A stretch of DNA of 64,000 bases, taken from DATAWK01 sp036267255 (GTDB taxonomy: Bacteria > Acidobacteriota > Terriglobia > Terriglobales > Acidobacteriaceae). Made by a program: the position numbers and the translations under genes. Below the pieces are notes generated by a model. It was not told the DNA's origin, ran no database searches, and was given only the letters and a program-made list of their open reading frames with translations. The stretch lies in the NCBI GenBank assembly GCA_036267255.1, contig DATAWK010000005.1, forward strand, positions 94,535-158,534, read 5' to 3'. Each line of letters begins with the position of its first letter. The first letter of the stretch is position 1. Of the stretch, positions 17,229 through 26,552 are shown piece by piece.

Positions 17229-17882
17229 ATGACAGCGACCGACCAGCCACGTACATCCCAAGGCCGCCAGTTCCCTGCGGTACTTGCTCTCTTGATCGGT
17301 ATCGTCCTCGGCGCAGTTGCGTTTTCTCTCTTCGCACGCGAAGCCACAACCGGTCTCTGGAACCGTGTCGCCGCCTACGCAACAGGCCGCAGCCTCGCCA
17401 TCGACACCTCGGTGCCCACGGTCGTCGATAAAATTCGTCATCTCGAACGCCTGGAAACGGTCGTTTACAGCATGGACAAGATCGTCGAAGGCGATCGCGA
17501 AAGCCCCATCCTGCCAGACTTCCTTGTCGGAGACAAACTCCTGCTCGTCGTTCACGGAGAAGTCATCGCTGGTATTGACCTCAGCCAGATCCAGTCCAGT
17601 GACATCCAGATTCACGGCAAAGACATCCAGGTTCACCTGCCCGCTGCACAGGTCTTCGTTACCTCCCTCGACAATACGCGCACGCGCGTCTACTCCCGCA
17701 CTACCGGTCTACTGGTTCCTGCCGATCCCAATCTCGAATCCGAGGTTCGCGCCCAGGCACAGCAACAACTGCTGCAGGCTGCTCTTGCGGACGGCGTTCT
17801 CAACAAGGCTCGTCAGAATGCCCGCACCGCGGTCACCACCATGCTGCTTGGTCTCGGCTTCCAGAAGGTGCAAGTCAATTGA
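17229..17882 (+). CDS. DUF4230-family membrane-anchored protein
   Basis: A 217-residue protein with one N-terminal transmembrane anchor (residues ~22-42, VLALLIGIVLGAVAFSLFA). The extracytoplasmic part resembles DUF4230: LERLETVVYSMDKIVEG, LLLVVHGEVIAGIDLSQI, VHLPAAQVFVTSLDNTRTRVYSR. The family has no established function. The gene follows pyrG by 60 bp on the same strand and overlaps the next gene's TTG start by 4 bp, so co-transcription is likely. The start ATG is supported by the position of the anchor. Confidence 0.75.
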   Translation: MTATDQPRTSQGRQFPAVLALLIGIVLGAVAFSLFAREATTGLWNRVAAYATGRSLAIDTSVPTVVDKIRHLERLETVVYSMDKIVEGDRESPILPDFLVGDKLLLVVHGEVIAGIDLSQIQSSDIQIHGKDIQVHLPAAQVFVTSLDNTRTRVYSRTTGLLVPADPNLESEVRAQAQQQLLQAALADGVLNKARQNARTAVTTMLLGLGFQKVQVN

Positions 17883-18922
17883 CCATTCGTATGGATTCGG
17901 CGGTAGATCGAAGCATAAAAAGCATGGCGATGATCGAGAAGGCACGCAGAGTGCGCAAGCGATACTTGAATCCTGCGCCAACCTCGGTAGGCAAGTGGTC
18001 GACAATTCTGAAAGTGCTTTGGCGCTACATCAAAAATAAAAACGAGCGAACGCCTAAGCAAAGGCTCGGCCCATTCATCACAGATATACGTATGTACGAA
18101 AAGCCGCCGGCAAGTGGACTACGGGTGACTTGGATGGGCCATTCTTCGATGTTGATAGAAATCGATGAAATCCGGGTGTTGGTTGACCCCGTTTGGGAGG
18201 AGCGCGCCGCGCCAGTCGAGTGGGCTGGACCAAAGAGGTTCTTCGCTGTTCCTTTGCAATTGAAAGATCTGCCCCACATAGATGTTGTGCTTCTATCGCA
18301 TGACCACTACGACCATCTTGGAGCAAACACCGTGCGGCGCCTTGCCCAAATGAAGACATTAGCCGACGCAAGGTGGGTAACGACGCTCGGTGTAGGCAAG
18401 ATCCTTGAGCGGCTTGGTGTGAATCCAAAAAGTGTTACAGAGTTGGATTGGACTGAGAGCGTGCGTGTTGGGGTACTCGAATTGACGGCTCTACCAGCGC
18501 GGCATTTTTCTGGTAGAAGCCTCTTCAACCGGTATGAGACGCTTTGGGCTTCCTTCGTTCTTGCTGGGCCAAAACATCGAATATATTACGGAGCGGACTC
18601 CGGAGAATGGGAAGGATTTGCAGAGATTGGGCGCATATACGGCCCCTTCGATGTCACCATGCTTGAAATTGGAGCGTTCGATCCTCTCTGGGCCGATATC
18701 CACATGGGGCCAGATGGCGCAGTCAGGACATTTCGATCCATGGGTGAAAAGGGGCTGATGATGCCGATTCACTGGGGGTTGTTCGATCTTGCGTTGCACG
18801 CCTGGCGGCAGCCGATCGAGCGCGTGTTTGCCATGGAGAACTTGAAAATCTGGGCGCCGGAACCAGGGATGCCCACGGAAATCGCGCAAGGAGCGGAACT
18901 GCGATCGGAGTGGTGGCGATAG
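17879..18922 (+). CDS. Metallo-beta-lactamase-fold hydrolase, UlaG/NAPE-PLD-like
   Basis: About 347 residues. The metal-binding core is intact: HDHYDHLG (the HxHxDH motif), an upstream GHSSMLIE and VLVDPVWEERAAP strand, then PARHFSGR, YYGADSGE and PIHWGLFDLALHAW. This arrangement is typical of the L-ascorbate-6-phosphate lactonase / N-acyl-phosphatidylethanolamine phospholipase D branch, zinc hydrolases acting on lactones or phosphodiesters. The start is unsettled: TTG 17879 has AGAAGG 10 nt upstream and overlaps the previous stop by 4 bp; ATG 17891 and ATG 17924 are possible. The ~60-residue basic N-terminal extension (KARRVRKRYLNP) is common in the NAPE-PLD-like branch. Substrate unknown. 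Confidence 0.85.
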   Translation: MTIRMDSAVDRSIKSMAMIEKARRVRKRYLNPAPTSVGKWSTILKVLWRYIKNKNERTPKQRLGPFITDIRMYEKPPASGLRVTWMGHSSMLIEIDEIRVLVDPVWEERAAPVEWAGPKRFFAVPLQLKDLPHIDVVLLSHDHYDHLGANTVRRLAQMKTLADARWVTTLGVGKILERLGVNPKSVTELDWTESVRVGVLELTALPARHFSGRSLFNRYETLWASFVLAGPKHRIYYGADSGEWEGFAEIGRIYGPFDVTMLEIGAFDPLWADIHMGPDGAVRTFRSMGEKGLMMPIHWGLFDLALHAWRQPIERVFAMENLKIWAPEPGMPTEIAQGAELRSEWWR

Positions 18923-19040
18923 AATCCATCGATCCCGCGAAACCCAATTCTCGGTACTTTCATCCACACTGTGTCCAACCGTTCCCTCACAAATTGCACT
19001 GGCGTGCGATCTCACGTCGGTTTATGGTCAAATAACTTTC

Positions 19041-19856
19041 GTGATCGAAGAATTTGAAATCGGCAGTGTTCGCGTTGGCTCCGGCCAGCTTTTTCTTATC
19101 GCTGGACCGTGCGTTATTGAAAGTGAAGCCCATGCACGCAAAATGGCTGACGTCATCCAGCGCATCACCAGCGATCTCGGCATCCCATACATTTTCAAAG
19201 CCAGCTACGACAAGGCCAATCGCACATCCGTAAAAAGCTTCCGCGGCCCAGGCCTCGCGGAAGGCTGCCGTATCCTGCGCAGTGTAGCGAAAGCCACGGG
19301 CCTGCCCGTGCTCACGGATGTCCATCAGGCAGCGGACTGCGCTCCGGTTGCTGAAGCCGTCGATGTCCTGCAGATTCCTGCATTCCTTTGCCGTCAGACG
19401 GACCTGTTGATCGCAGCGGCCAACACCGGTCGCGCTATCAATGTGAAGAAAGGTCAGTTCGTTGCACCGTGGGATATGCGCCATGCCGTTGAAAAAATCG
19501 TCGACTCCGGCAACTCTCGCGTCTTTCTCACCGAGCGCGGCGCCAGCTTTGGCTACAACAATCTGGTGGTCGATATGCGCTCGCTCGCCGTAATGCGCGC
19601 CTTCGCACCTGTCGTCTTTGACGGTACCCACTCGGTGCAAACACCATCGTCTGCAGGAGGCGTTTCGGGTGGTCAGCCGGAATTCATTCCGGTGCTTGCC
19701 CGCGCCGCCGTCGCCGCTGGCGTCGATGGAATTTTCTTGGAGGTCCACGATGATCCTGCCAACGCAAAATCCGATGGCGCCAACGCGCTGGAGTTGAAGA
19801 ATCTCAAGCCTCTGCTCGAAACACTGCTGGCAATTCATCAAGCAGCTAAAAAATAA
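19041..19856 (+). CDS. kdsA: 3-deoxy-8-phosphooctulonate synthase
   Basis: A 271-residue enzyme condensing arabinose-5-phosphate and phosphoenolpyruvate to Kdo-8-phosphate, the second step of Kdo supply for lipopolysaccharide. The TIM-barrel motifs are present: IAGPCVIESE, FKASYDKANRTS, LTDVHQ, QIPAFLCRQTDLL, FGYNNLVVDMRS, FDGTHSVQ. Cys24 in GPCVIES marks the metal-dependent class, as in Aquifex, rather than the metal-free E. coli type with Asn. The start is GTG 19041. No kdsB or kdsC is adjacent. It is evidence for a Gram-negative envelope with Kdo. Confidence 0.97.
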   Translation: MIEEFEIGSVRVGSGQLFLIAGPCVIESEAHARKMADVIQRITSDLGIPYIFKASYDKANRTSVKSFRGPGLAEGCRILRSVAKATGLPVLTDVHQAADCAPVAEAVDVLQIPAFLCRQTDLLIAAANTGRAINVKKGQFVAPWDMRHAVEKIVDSGNSRVFLTERGASFGYNNLVVDMRSLAVMRAFAPVVFDGTHSVQTPSSAGGVSGGQPEFIPVLARAAVAAGVDGIFLEVHDDPANAKSDGANALELKNLKPLLETLLAIHQAAKK

Positions 19857-19946
19857 TTGCTCTCGCAGATGGCTGAACAATCTCCTGCATGGAGTCTCTT
19901 TTTCGAATACCAGCCCACCGCACCATCAAATCATCGAGAGTTCTGC

Positions 19947-21077
19947 TTATTTCATTCCCTGTTGCGGCGGTTGTACTTGCGTAAATCCCGCTGGCACGCT
20001 CAACTTCTCCGGATCAATCGGCACCGAAGAAAATGAGGTCAGTGCCGTCTGCGATTCCATCAGTACATTGGCTGTCTGCGCGGCCTGTTCCTGTTGCGCA
20101 TTTGTCGCATCATCCGGAGGCGGATCTGCCTTTTTCTTATGACCAAAACTACCAAGTCCAAATCCACCCAACTTACTCGAAATCGCAGAAGATACCGCAG
20201 AGGATGTCGATTGCTGTGCTACTTCTCCTGCTGATGGCATTTGTGGGCCCGACGAACTCGGTGGCAATGGAGCTTCACTCGCTGCCGGCAGTGGCTCACC
20301 ATTTGCTGTAACACCCATACGCATCACTTGCAGCACGGGAATCCCCTTTAGCTTGGAAACCTCTTTCACCATGTCAGACATTCCCTGGGATGCATTTGGC
20401 TGCAAACCCTGCATTGAGGAGGACAAGCTGCTGCCGCTGAATATGTCGCCCATCTTCTCCGCAAATTTCTTGTTGAACTCCCTTATCTCGTCATAGCCCG
20501 GAATATCCGGTGCCAGCCACAGATCATTCGTCATTGCGAATGCACCCTTCTGTCCATTCGTCGTATCGGTGCCCTCCATCTGCATGGTCAGGATTGCCTC
20601 GGATGTGTTCAGTCCGCTCACCTGCTTGCTCGCGCCTGTGTTGCGGACCTTGACTGTGAATCTCAACTGAACGTTGTCCTGTCCTTGCTGCGGAGCCGGC
20701 GTGCTGGCCGGCTGCTCGGCCTGTTTCTCCTTTGCCTGCTGCATTGCCTGCTCAATGGCCTGGCGCATCTGCTCAAAGGTCATTTCCGTGTAGGTATGTT
20801 TATCGAGATTAACGTTCGTAATCGTTTCTTTGTCGAGATCGATGATCTCCATGCTGTGTTCACTGATGCGTGCCATCCGGTTCCCGCGCACGTATACGGT
20901 GGAAACAGTCGCGGCTTCAGCATCTTTCGCCTGATGACTGAACCGGCCAGCCATTTTCATCAGGCCGAGCATCGAGCCACCCGTTATCTGTGTTGTTTCC
21001 TGGTACTGAAAGTCGGCCAGTCCAGACATGGGCAACAACATACTTAGGCCGAGTACGCCATATTGACATAGCTTCAT
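19947..21077 (-). CDS. Secreted Gln-rich protein, DUF4412-like N-terminal part
   Basis: A 376-residue exported protein: signal peptide (LGLSMLLPMSGLA), then a segment with YVRGNRMARI, MEIIDLDKETITNVNLDKHTYTEM, which resembles DUF4412-type periplasmic proteins where a stored metal or substrate value is bound. After a Gln/Lys-rich linker (IEQAMQQAKEKQAEQP) comes a second beta domain (LTMQMEGTDTTNGQ, DLWLAPDIPGYDEIREFNKKFAEKM). Low-complexity Pro/Ser and Gln stretches finish the protein. ATG 21077 is preceded by AGAGGATTGT. It stands alone, convergent with kdsA. Function unknown; the DUF4412 likeness is tentative. Confidence 0.7.
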   Translation of the reverse strand: MKLCQYGVLGLSMLLPMSGLADFQYQETTQITGGSMLGLMKMAGRFSHQAKDAEAATVSTVYVRGNRMARISEHSMEIIDLDKETITNVNLDKHTYTEMTFEQMRQAIEQAMQQAKEKQAEQPASTPAPQQGQDNVQLRFTVKVRNTGASKQVSGLNTSEAILTMQMEGTDTTNGQKGAFAMTNDLWLAPDIPGYDEIREFNKKFAEKMGDIFSGSSLSSSMQGLQPNASQGMSDMVKEVSKLKGIPVLQVMRMGVTANGEPLPAASEAPLPPSSSGPQMPSAGEVAQQSTSSAVSSAISSKLGGFGLGSFGHKKKADPPPDDATNAQQEQAAQTANVLMESQTALTSFSSVPIDPEKLSVPAGFTQVQPPQQGMK

Positions 21078-21340
21078 ACAATCCTCTTTTTATGGATAGA
21101 AATGCACTGACAGCTCAGGAAGGAGGCAACTATGTTCGCCAATTTACTCGCCACCTGGAACGGTTGTCTATGGGATAGTGGCGTGTAGAGGGAAAGCGTT
21201 TCATTGCAAGTTCACGACAACCCCGCCTGGGTGATTTCGTGACGCACATGCACTGAATTTGAGGCGATTGTCGTCCGTTCGGAGAACCCCGACGATTCGC
21301 TGACTCTTAAATGTCTGGCTTGAAATAGAAAAGAAAGAGA

Positions 21341-21417
21341 TGGTGCGCCCGAGAAGATTCGAACTTCTGACCTAACGCTTCGGAGGCGTTCGCTCTATCC
21401 AGCTGAGCTACGGGCGC
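21341..21417 (-). tRNA. tRNA-Arg (anticodon CCG)
   Basis: A 77-nt cloverleaf with encoded CCA. The acceptor stem is GCGCCCG/CGGGCGC, the D arm GCTC...GAGC, the anticodon stem AACGC/GCGTT with loop CTCCGAA (anticodon CCG, reads CGG) and the T arm AGAAG/CTTCT around TTCGAAT. All stems pair. Confidence 0.95.
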
Positions 21418-21449
21418 ATCTATAACGAGGCTATCACGGCGGTCGCGCT

Positions 21450-21731
21450 TCAGCCTTTCGCCGGGTTCTGTTCCGTGGCTTGTCGTTCCAGTTCCTGCAT
21501 TACCGATTGGATCAGTTCCTTCGCTCCGGTCATCTGCTGCAAAACAGTCTGCAGATCAAGTGCCGGCACCGTCGGATTCCGCGATGATGTGCAGTACACG
21601 CCATGTTGACCAACAAGAATCAACGCATCCGTTAGCATGTCCAACGTAACCGCCAGCCGACCGCGTGGAATGCCCATCATAAACTCATGCTTTTCCAGCG
21701 AATCGCGCTGATCGTCAAAGACAGAGGCCAT
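21450..21731 (-). CDS. Small protein of unknown function coupled to gcvPB
   Basis: A 93-residue soluble protein whose ATG overlaps the gcvPB stop codon (TGATG), a clear sign of translational coupling. It reads as mostly helical (LAVTLDMLTDALILVGQHG; LQTVLQQMTGAKELIQSVMQELERQ) with one cysteine. No family is recognised. Being the last gene of the glycine cleavage operon suggests a helper or regulatory role, but nothing in the sequence shows it. A TTG one codon upstream (21734) is an alternative start. Confidence 0.65.
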   Translation of the reverse strand: MASVFDDQRDSLEKHEFMMGIPRGRLAVTLDMLTDALILVGQHGVYCTSSRNPTVPALDLQTVLQQMTGAKELIQSVMQELERQATEQNPAKG

Positions 21732-23347
21732 CAATATTCCTCAGCAACAGACGCCGGAACCAACGATTCTTTTTCCGGAGATGCCGGGGCGGCATCCGAC
21801 GTTGTTTCCGGTTTCCAGCGCAGTACTGGCCTACGCGCAGCACCCACTTCATCCAGGCGCGAGATGCGCGTCGAGTGCGGCGCGCTTGTAATCAGTGCCG
21901 GATTTTCCTCAGCCTCGCGCGCAATCTGACGCATCGCGTCAATAAATAAATCCAACTCCTCTTTCGATTCGCTCTCGGTCGGCTCAATCATCAGGGCGCC
22001 GGGAACAATCAGCGGAAACGAAGTCGTGTAAGGATGGAAGCCGTAATCGATCAACCGCTTGGCAATGTCGCCAGTCTTCACGCCGTTGCGTGCCTGGCGT
22101 TTATCGCTGAAGACCACCTCGTGCAGCGTAGCCGTCGTGTACGGCAGCTCATACACGTCTTCCAGATTTTTGCGAATATAGTTCGCGTTCAGCACAGCGT
22201 CTTCCGTCGTCTGACGCAGACCATCCGGTCCGTTTGCCAGAATGTAGGCAAGAGCGCGGACGAACATGCCGAAGTTTCCATAGAACTCACGCACGCGTCC
22301 CACCGATTGTGGTCTGTTGTATTCAAAGCTAAGCGTGCCATCCGTTTTTTCAATCACCACCGGTATTGGCAAAAATGGCTCCAGTATCTTTTTGCAGACC
22401 ACTGGTCCAGAGCCCGGACCGCCACCGCCGTGCGGCGTTGAGAATGTCTTGTGCAGATTCAGGTGCATCACATCGACGCCAAAATCTCCGGGCCGCGTCT
22501 TGCCAACCAGCGCATTCATGTTCGCGCCGTCCATGTAGAGCAGCGCACCCTTGGCGTGCAAAACATCAGCGATCTTGTGGATCTCGCTCTCAAACACACC
22601 GATGGTCGAAGGATTGGTCAGCATCAGCGCCGCTGTGTCCTCATCGACCAGGTGTTCCAGCTCAGCGACATCCACCATGCCTTCGGCATTCGACTTTAGA
22701 TTTGCTACCTGGTAACCACAGATTGCTGCTGTCGCCGGATTGGTACCGTGCGCGGAATCCGGAATCAGAATCTTCTTGCGCGGGTTGCCCTTCGATGCGT
22801 GATAGGCGCGAACCAACAAAATTCCCGTGAACTCCCCATGTGCGCCCGCCGCCGGCTGCAGCGTGATGGAGTCCATTCCGGTGATCTCCTTCAGGCAGTT
22901 CTGCAAATCGCGAATGATATGCATCGCGCCTTGCGACAGCGCTTCCGGCTGGTAGGGATGCGCATCGGCCAGGCCCTCCAGCCGAGCCACAAATTCATTC
23001 ACGCGCGGGTTGTATTTCATCGTGCAACTGCCCAATGGATACATCCCCAGATCGATGGCGTAATTCCATGTTGAAAGCCTCGTGAAGTGCCGGATGATTT
23101 CAATTTCGCTCACCTCGGGCAGTGCACCCAGGTCCTGCCGCGCGACGTTGCCCAGCAATTTCTGCGCATCCACTTCCGGCACATCCAGCGGCGCCAGCCG
23201 GTAAGCCTTTTTACCCGGTGAGGACTTCTCAAAAATCAGCCCTTCATTTTGATTCACATGCTCTGACACCTTGCGCGTGATGCCGCGAAAGGGAGCTGTC
23301 TCATCCGTCTTCCCTGTCTCCGATGCCAGCACTGTATCCGTAGCCAT
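21731..23347 (-). CDS. gcvPB: Glycine dehydrogenase (decarboxylating) subunit 2
   Basis: A 538-residue PLP-dependent subunit of the split P-protein, which decarboxylates glycine and passes the aminomethyl group to lipoyl-GcvH. The PLP lysine is in HLNLHKTFSTPHGGGGPGSGP; other marks are LGSCTMKYNPRVNE, DSAHGTNPATAAICG and YTTSFPLIVPGALMIEPTE. It is longer than the usual ~480-490 residues through an N-terminal ~25-residue lead and a ~45-residue Pro/Ala/Glu-rich tail after SAPHSTRISRLDE. It lies 24 bp downstream of gcvPA and needs that subunit for activity. Confidence 0.97.
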   Translation of the reverse strand: MATDTVLASETGKTDETAPFRGITRKVSEHVNQNEGLIFEKSSPGKKAYRLAPLDVPEVDAQKLLGNVARQDLGALPEVSEIEIIRHFTRLSTWNYAIDLGMYPLGSCTMKYNPRVNEFVARLEGLADAHPYQPEALSQGAMHIIRDLQNCLKEITGMDSITLQPAAGAHGEFTGILLVRAYHASKGNPRKKILIPDSAHGTNPATAAICGYQVANLKSNAEGMVDVAELEHLVDEDTAALMLTNPSTIGVFESEIHKIADVLHAKGALLYMDGANMNALVGKTRPGDFGVDVMHLNLHKTFSTPHGGGGPGSGPVVCKKILEPFLPIPVVIEKTDGTLSFEYNRPQSVGRVREFYGNFGMFVRALAYILANGPDGLRQTTEDAVLNANYIRKNLEDVYELPYTTATLHEVVFSDKRQARNGVKTGDIAKRLIDYGFHPYTTSFPLIVPGALMIEPTESESKEELDLFIDAMRQIAREAEENPALITSAPHSTRISRLDEVGAARRPVLRWKPETTSDAAPASPEKESLVPASVAEEY

Positions 23348-23371
23348 CTATATCTTTGTCCTTCCTGCTGC

Positions 23372-24730
23372 TTATGCGTGCGTCAGCACGGGAGTTTCTT
23401 TTTGCGAGAGCACCTGGGCAGCACCGTCGATCTGTACCCGCGTATTCATCTCGGTCGCGCACCACAACGTTGCGTTACCCAGCTCTGGATACCACCGCGC
23501 CAGCGACAGACCGCCAATAATCTTCTGCTTGTTCAGCCGTTGATTCATCTGCTCCGCTGTCTCTGCCGTCTGCAATACAAACTCATTGAAGCGCGGCGCG
23601 GAGGCAAACAACAGCTTGCTTCCCGGTGTGGCGGCTAGCGTTCGCGCGGCATAGTGGGCTTTGGCAAGGTTCTGCTCCGCCAGCTCCTTCAATCCCTGCT
23701 TGCCGTAGATGGTCATGTAGATGCAGGTCATCAATGCCACCAGCGCCTGATTCGTGCAGATGTTTGATGTCGCCTTCTCGCGGCGAATGTGCTGCTCGCG
23801 CGTCGACAGCGTCAGCACAAATCCACGACGGCCTTCGGTATCCTTCGTCACGCCGGCAAGACGTCCCGGCATCTGCCGCAGAAATTTTTCTTTGCACGCA
23901 ATCACGCCGCAGTAGGGACCGCCATAGCCCGGCGCCACACCAAAAGACTGTGCTTCCATCGAAACGATATCGGCCTCGACGGGCGGCTTCACAATGCCCA
24001 GTGACAATGCCTCTGCAATCGAGACAATCAGCAGCGCACCCTTGGCATGTGCCAGTTCAGCAAGCACGGCGACGTCTTCAATCGTTCCGAAAAAATTCGG
24101 CGACTGGATCAACACGCACGCCGTATCTTCCGTAATTGCTGCTTCCAGCTCCTTAAGATCAATGCGGCCATCGTCGCCGTAGCCAATCACCTGTTTGTTC
24201 AATCCTTGATGCTGCGCATAGGTGGCCATCACTTCGCGATACTCCGGATGCACCGTCTTCGCCACCAGCACATGGTCGCGTCCGGTTACGCGCACGGCCA
24301 TCATCACCGCCTCGGCCGCGCCTGTCGAACCGTCATACATCGACGCGTTCGCAATCTCCATGCCGGTCAACTCGCAGATCATTGTCTGAAATTCAAAGAT
24401 CGCCTGCAGCGTGCCCTGCGTAATTTCCGCCTGGTATGGTGTGTAGCTGGTCAAAAATTCCCCGCGCTGTACCATCGCATCAATCACCACCGGACGGTAA
24501 TGCCGATATACGCCAGCACCCAGAAAACTGGCATAGCCGTTGGCATTCTGGTTCGCGGCATCGCGGAAATATTCGATGATTTCCTGCTCACTCATCTGGC
24601 GTGGAATTGCCAGATCATGCTCCAGCCGGTATTCCCCGGGGATGGTCGCAAACAAATCGTCAATGGAATCGATGCCGATGGCTTCCAACATGGCAGCTCG
24701 ATCGGCGGGGGATTTTGGTAAATAGCGCAT
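23372..24730 (-). CDS. gcvPA: Glycine dehydrogenase (decarboxylating) subunit 1
   Basis: A 452-residue N-terminal half of P-protein in its two-gene form. Diagnostic stretches are SFLGAGVYRHYRP, LTSYTPYQAEITQGTLQ, SMYDGSTGAAEA, SMEAQSFGVAPGYGGPYCG and REQHIRREKATSNICTNQAL. It has the fold of PLP enzymes but not the catalytic lysine, which is supplied by gcvPB downstream. The length is normal for the family. It is third in the operon after gcvT and gcvH, 48 bp from gcvH. Confidence 0.97.
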   Translation of the reverse strand: MRYLPKSPADRAAMLEAIGIDSIDDLFATIPGEYRLEHDLAIPRQMSEQEIIEYFRDAANQNANGYASFLGAGVYRHYRPVVIDAMVQRGEFLTSYTPYQAEITQGTLQAIFEFQTMICELTGMEIANASMYDGSTGAAEAVMMAVRVTGRDHVLVAKTVHPEYREVMATYAQHQGLNKQVIGYGDDGRIDLKELEAAITEDTACVLIQSPNFFGTIEDVAVLAELAHAKGALLIVSIAEALSLGIVKPPVEADIVSMEAQSFGVAPGYGGPYCGVIACKEKFLRQMPGRLAGVTKDTEGRRGFVLTLSTREQHIRREKATSNICTNQALVALMTCIYMTIYGKQGLKELAEQNLAKAHYAARTLAATPGSKLLFASAPRFNEFVLQTAETAEQMNQRLNKQKIIGGLSLARWYPELGNATLWCATEMNTRVQIDGAAQVLSQKETPVLTHA

Positions 24731-24778
24731 CGTGGTTGGTTCCTGACTTACAGCAAAAGGAGAACGTGCGACTTCTGC

Positions 24779-25168
24779 TTAGTGCGCGGTCTCTTCAGAA
24801 ATAAACTTTTCGTAATCGGCTGCAGAGAGCAGTGCATCGACCTCGCTCGGCTTTGACAACTGCACTTTAACAATCCAGCTATCGTGCGCCGCGGTGTTGA
24901 TCTTTTCCGGCTCCGCGTTCAGCGCGTCATTCACTTCCGTAACCGTCCCGCTCACCGGGGAGTACAGGTCCGAAACCGCCTTCACCGATTCCACACTGCC
25001 GAACGTCTTACCCGCCTCCAGCGTCGCGCCTACCTTCGGTGCCTCGACAAACACAATATCGCCCAGTGAATTCTGCGCATAGTCGGTGATCCCAATCGTG
25101 CCAATCTGGCCGTCAATCTGGATCCATTCGTGTTCGCGTGTATAGCGGTACTTTGTGGGATATGCCAT
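24779..25168 (-). CDS. gcvH: Glycine cleavage system H protein
   Basis: A 129-residue lipoyl carrier that shuttles the aminomethyl group between P-, T- and L-proteins. Lys63 in ESVKAVSDLYSPVSG is the lipoylation site, within the hammerhead beta-barrel; HEWIQIDG and IGITDYAQNSLGDIVFVE are family signatures. The length is typical. It lies 93 bp downstream of gcvT and 48 bp upstream of gcvPA. A lipoate ligase or synthase and the L-protein (lpd) are not in the window and must be supplied from elsewhere. Confidence 0.97.
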   Translation of the reverse strand: MAYPTKYRYTREHEWIQIDGQIGTIGITDYAQNSLGDIVFVEAPKVGATLEAGKTFGSVESVKAVSDLYSPVSGTVTEVNDALNAEPEKINTAAHDSWIVKVQLSKPSEVDALLSAADYEKFISEETAH

Positions 25169-25261
25169 TCGTATGTGCTCACTTTCTATTGTATGTCGGG
25201 ATCGCCATGCGGCCCGTTGCCGGGTACAACCAGCCGTTTTAAATGTGGATGAGCGTGGATT

Positions 25262-26410
25262 TTATGTCTGCTTCTTGGGGCGACGGTAAAACGGCAGCGA
25301 AACCACTTTCGCCTTTACCGGCTGGTTGCGTACTTCAACTGCCAGCTCCGTATCCACCGCACTGTATTCCGGCGGAACATAGCCCATTGCGATGTTTTTC
25401 TTCAAGAAGGGTGCCGGGGAGCCACTGGTCACCTTGCCAATCTCCTGTGCCGCGGCATTCAGCACCCGATAACCGTCGCGGCCAATACCGCGCTCCAACA
25501 TCTCCAGACCCACCAGCTTGCGCTTCGGTCCCCCTCCGTCTCGAATGCCCACCAGAGCCTGCTTGCCGATAAAATCCGGCTTGTCCAGTTTGCAGAAGCG
25601 ATCCAGCCCAGCCTCCAGCACGTTCGTCTGGTCGTCAATCTCATGGCCGTAGAGCGGCATCCCCGCCTCCAGCCGCAGCGTATTGCGCGCGCCTAATCCG
25701 CAGGGCAGAATCTCAAACTCACGCCCTGCCTCCAACACTTCATTCCACACACGCTGGCTGGTCGCCTCATCCGCGGGAATGTAAATCTCAAAGCCGTCCT
25801 CACCGGTATAACCTGTTCGTGAGATCAGCACATTGGGCACTCCGCACACAGTCCCCCATACAAACCAGTAATTCTTGATCTTCTCCAGATCAACCGCTGT
25901 CAGTTTGCGCAACACAGCCAGCGCCTGGGGTCCCTGGATGGCCAGTTGCGAGTAGTAGCTGCTGTAGTTGCTCACATGGCAGTGGAAGCGCTTGCTCTGC
26001 TCCCGCACCCAGGCGTAATCCGTATCGCAGGTACCTGCATTCACCACCAGCAGGTAGTCATTTGCGCCCAGCTTGTGGACCAGAATGTCGTCAATGAACG
26101 TGCCTTGTGGCGTCAGCAATGCGGAGTATTGCGCCTGCCCTTCGGCCAGCCTGGCGGCATCGTTCATGGAGAAATACTGGACTGCTTCCAACGCCTCCGG
26201 ACCGCGCAACTGGATCTCCCCCATGTGGCTCACATCGAACAGGCCCACGCGCGTGCGCACAGCCATATGCTCGGCAATCAGGCCAGAATATTCGACCGGC
26301 ATGTCCCAGCCTCCAAAGTCAACCATCTTGGCGCCAAGCTGGCGATGCGTGGCATGGAGCGCAGTCTTGCGCAAGGCGGGAACAGTTGCGGACGGGGTTG
26401 CAGCGGACAT
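25262..26410 (-). CDS. gcvT: Glycine cleavage system T protein (aminomethyltransferase)
   Basis: About 382 residues. It transfers the one-carbon unit from H-protein to tetrahydrofolate, releasing ammonia. Family motifs: HATHRQLGAKMVDFGGWDMPVEY, GLFDVSHMGEI, GTFIDDILVHKLG, SRTGYTGEDGFEIY, LEAGMPLYGHEID and a C-terminal barrel with KVTSGSPAPFLKKNIAMGYV. ATG 26410 is chosen because AAGGAA lies at the right distance and because the family N-terminus starts here; a longer frame to 26476 adds 22 unsupported residues. First gene of the operon. No glycine riboswitch consensus was found in the 142 bp upstream. Confidence 0.97.
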   Translation of the reverse strand: MSAATPSATVPALRKTALHATHRQLGAKMVDFGGWDMPVEYSGLIAEHMAVRTRVGLFDVSHMGEIQLRGPEALEAVQYFSMNDAARLAEGQAQYSALLTPQGTFIDDILVHKLGANDYLLVVNAGTCDTDYAWVREQSKRFHCHVSNYSSYYSQLAIQGPQALAVLRKLTAVDLEKIKNYWFVWGTVCGVPNVLISRTGYTGEDGFEIYIPADEATSQRVWNEVLEAGREFEILPCGLGARNTLRLEAGMPLYGHEIDDQTNVLEAGLDRFCKLDKPDFIGKQALVGIRDGGGPKRKLVGLEMLERGIGRDGYRVLNAAAQEIGKVTSGSPAPFLKKNIAMGYVPPEYSAVDTELAVEVRNQPVKAKVVSLPFYRRPKKQT

Positions 26411-26552
26411 GGACAATTCCTTACCGGCGGGCGATGCGAACCTTCTACGGTAGCACCGCCATTTTCGATGGGTCAATAATGAGATGTGGTCTACATCTAC
26501 AGGGCAGTTTTTCGACTTCCTCTACTAAATACAGTATGTAAAATCTTTATTG

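Noticed and set aside
19882..19903. Terminator after kdsA (CTCC/GGAG with T-run)
   Set aside because: The stem is only four base pairs; too weak to annotate.
21185..21340. Integration site next to tRNA-Arg
   Set aside because: No integrase and no repeated tRNA 3' end were found nearby.
26411..26552. Glycine riboswitch ahead of gcvT
   Set aside because: The conserved paired aptamer cores could not be found; the gap is too short and unlike the consensus.
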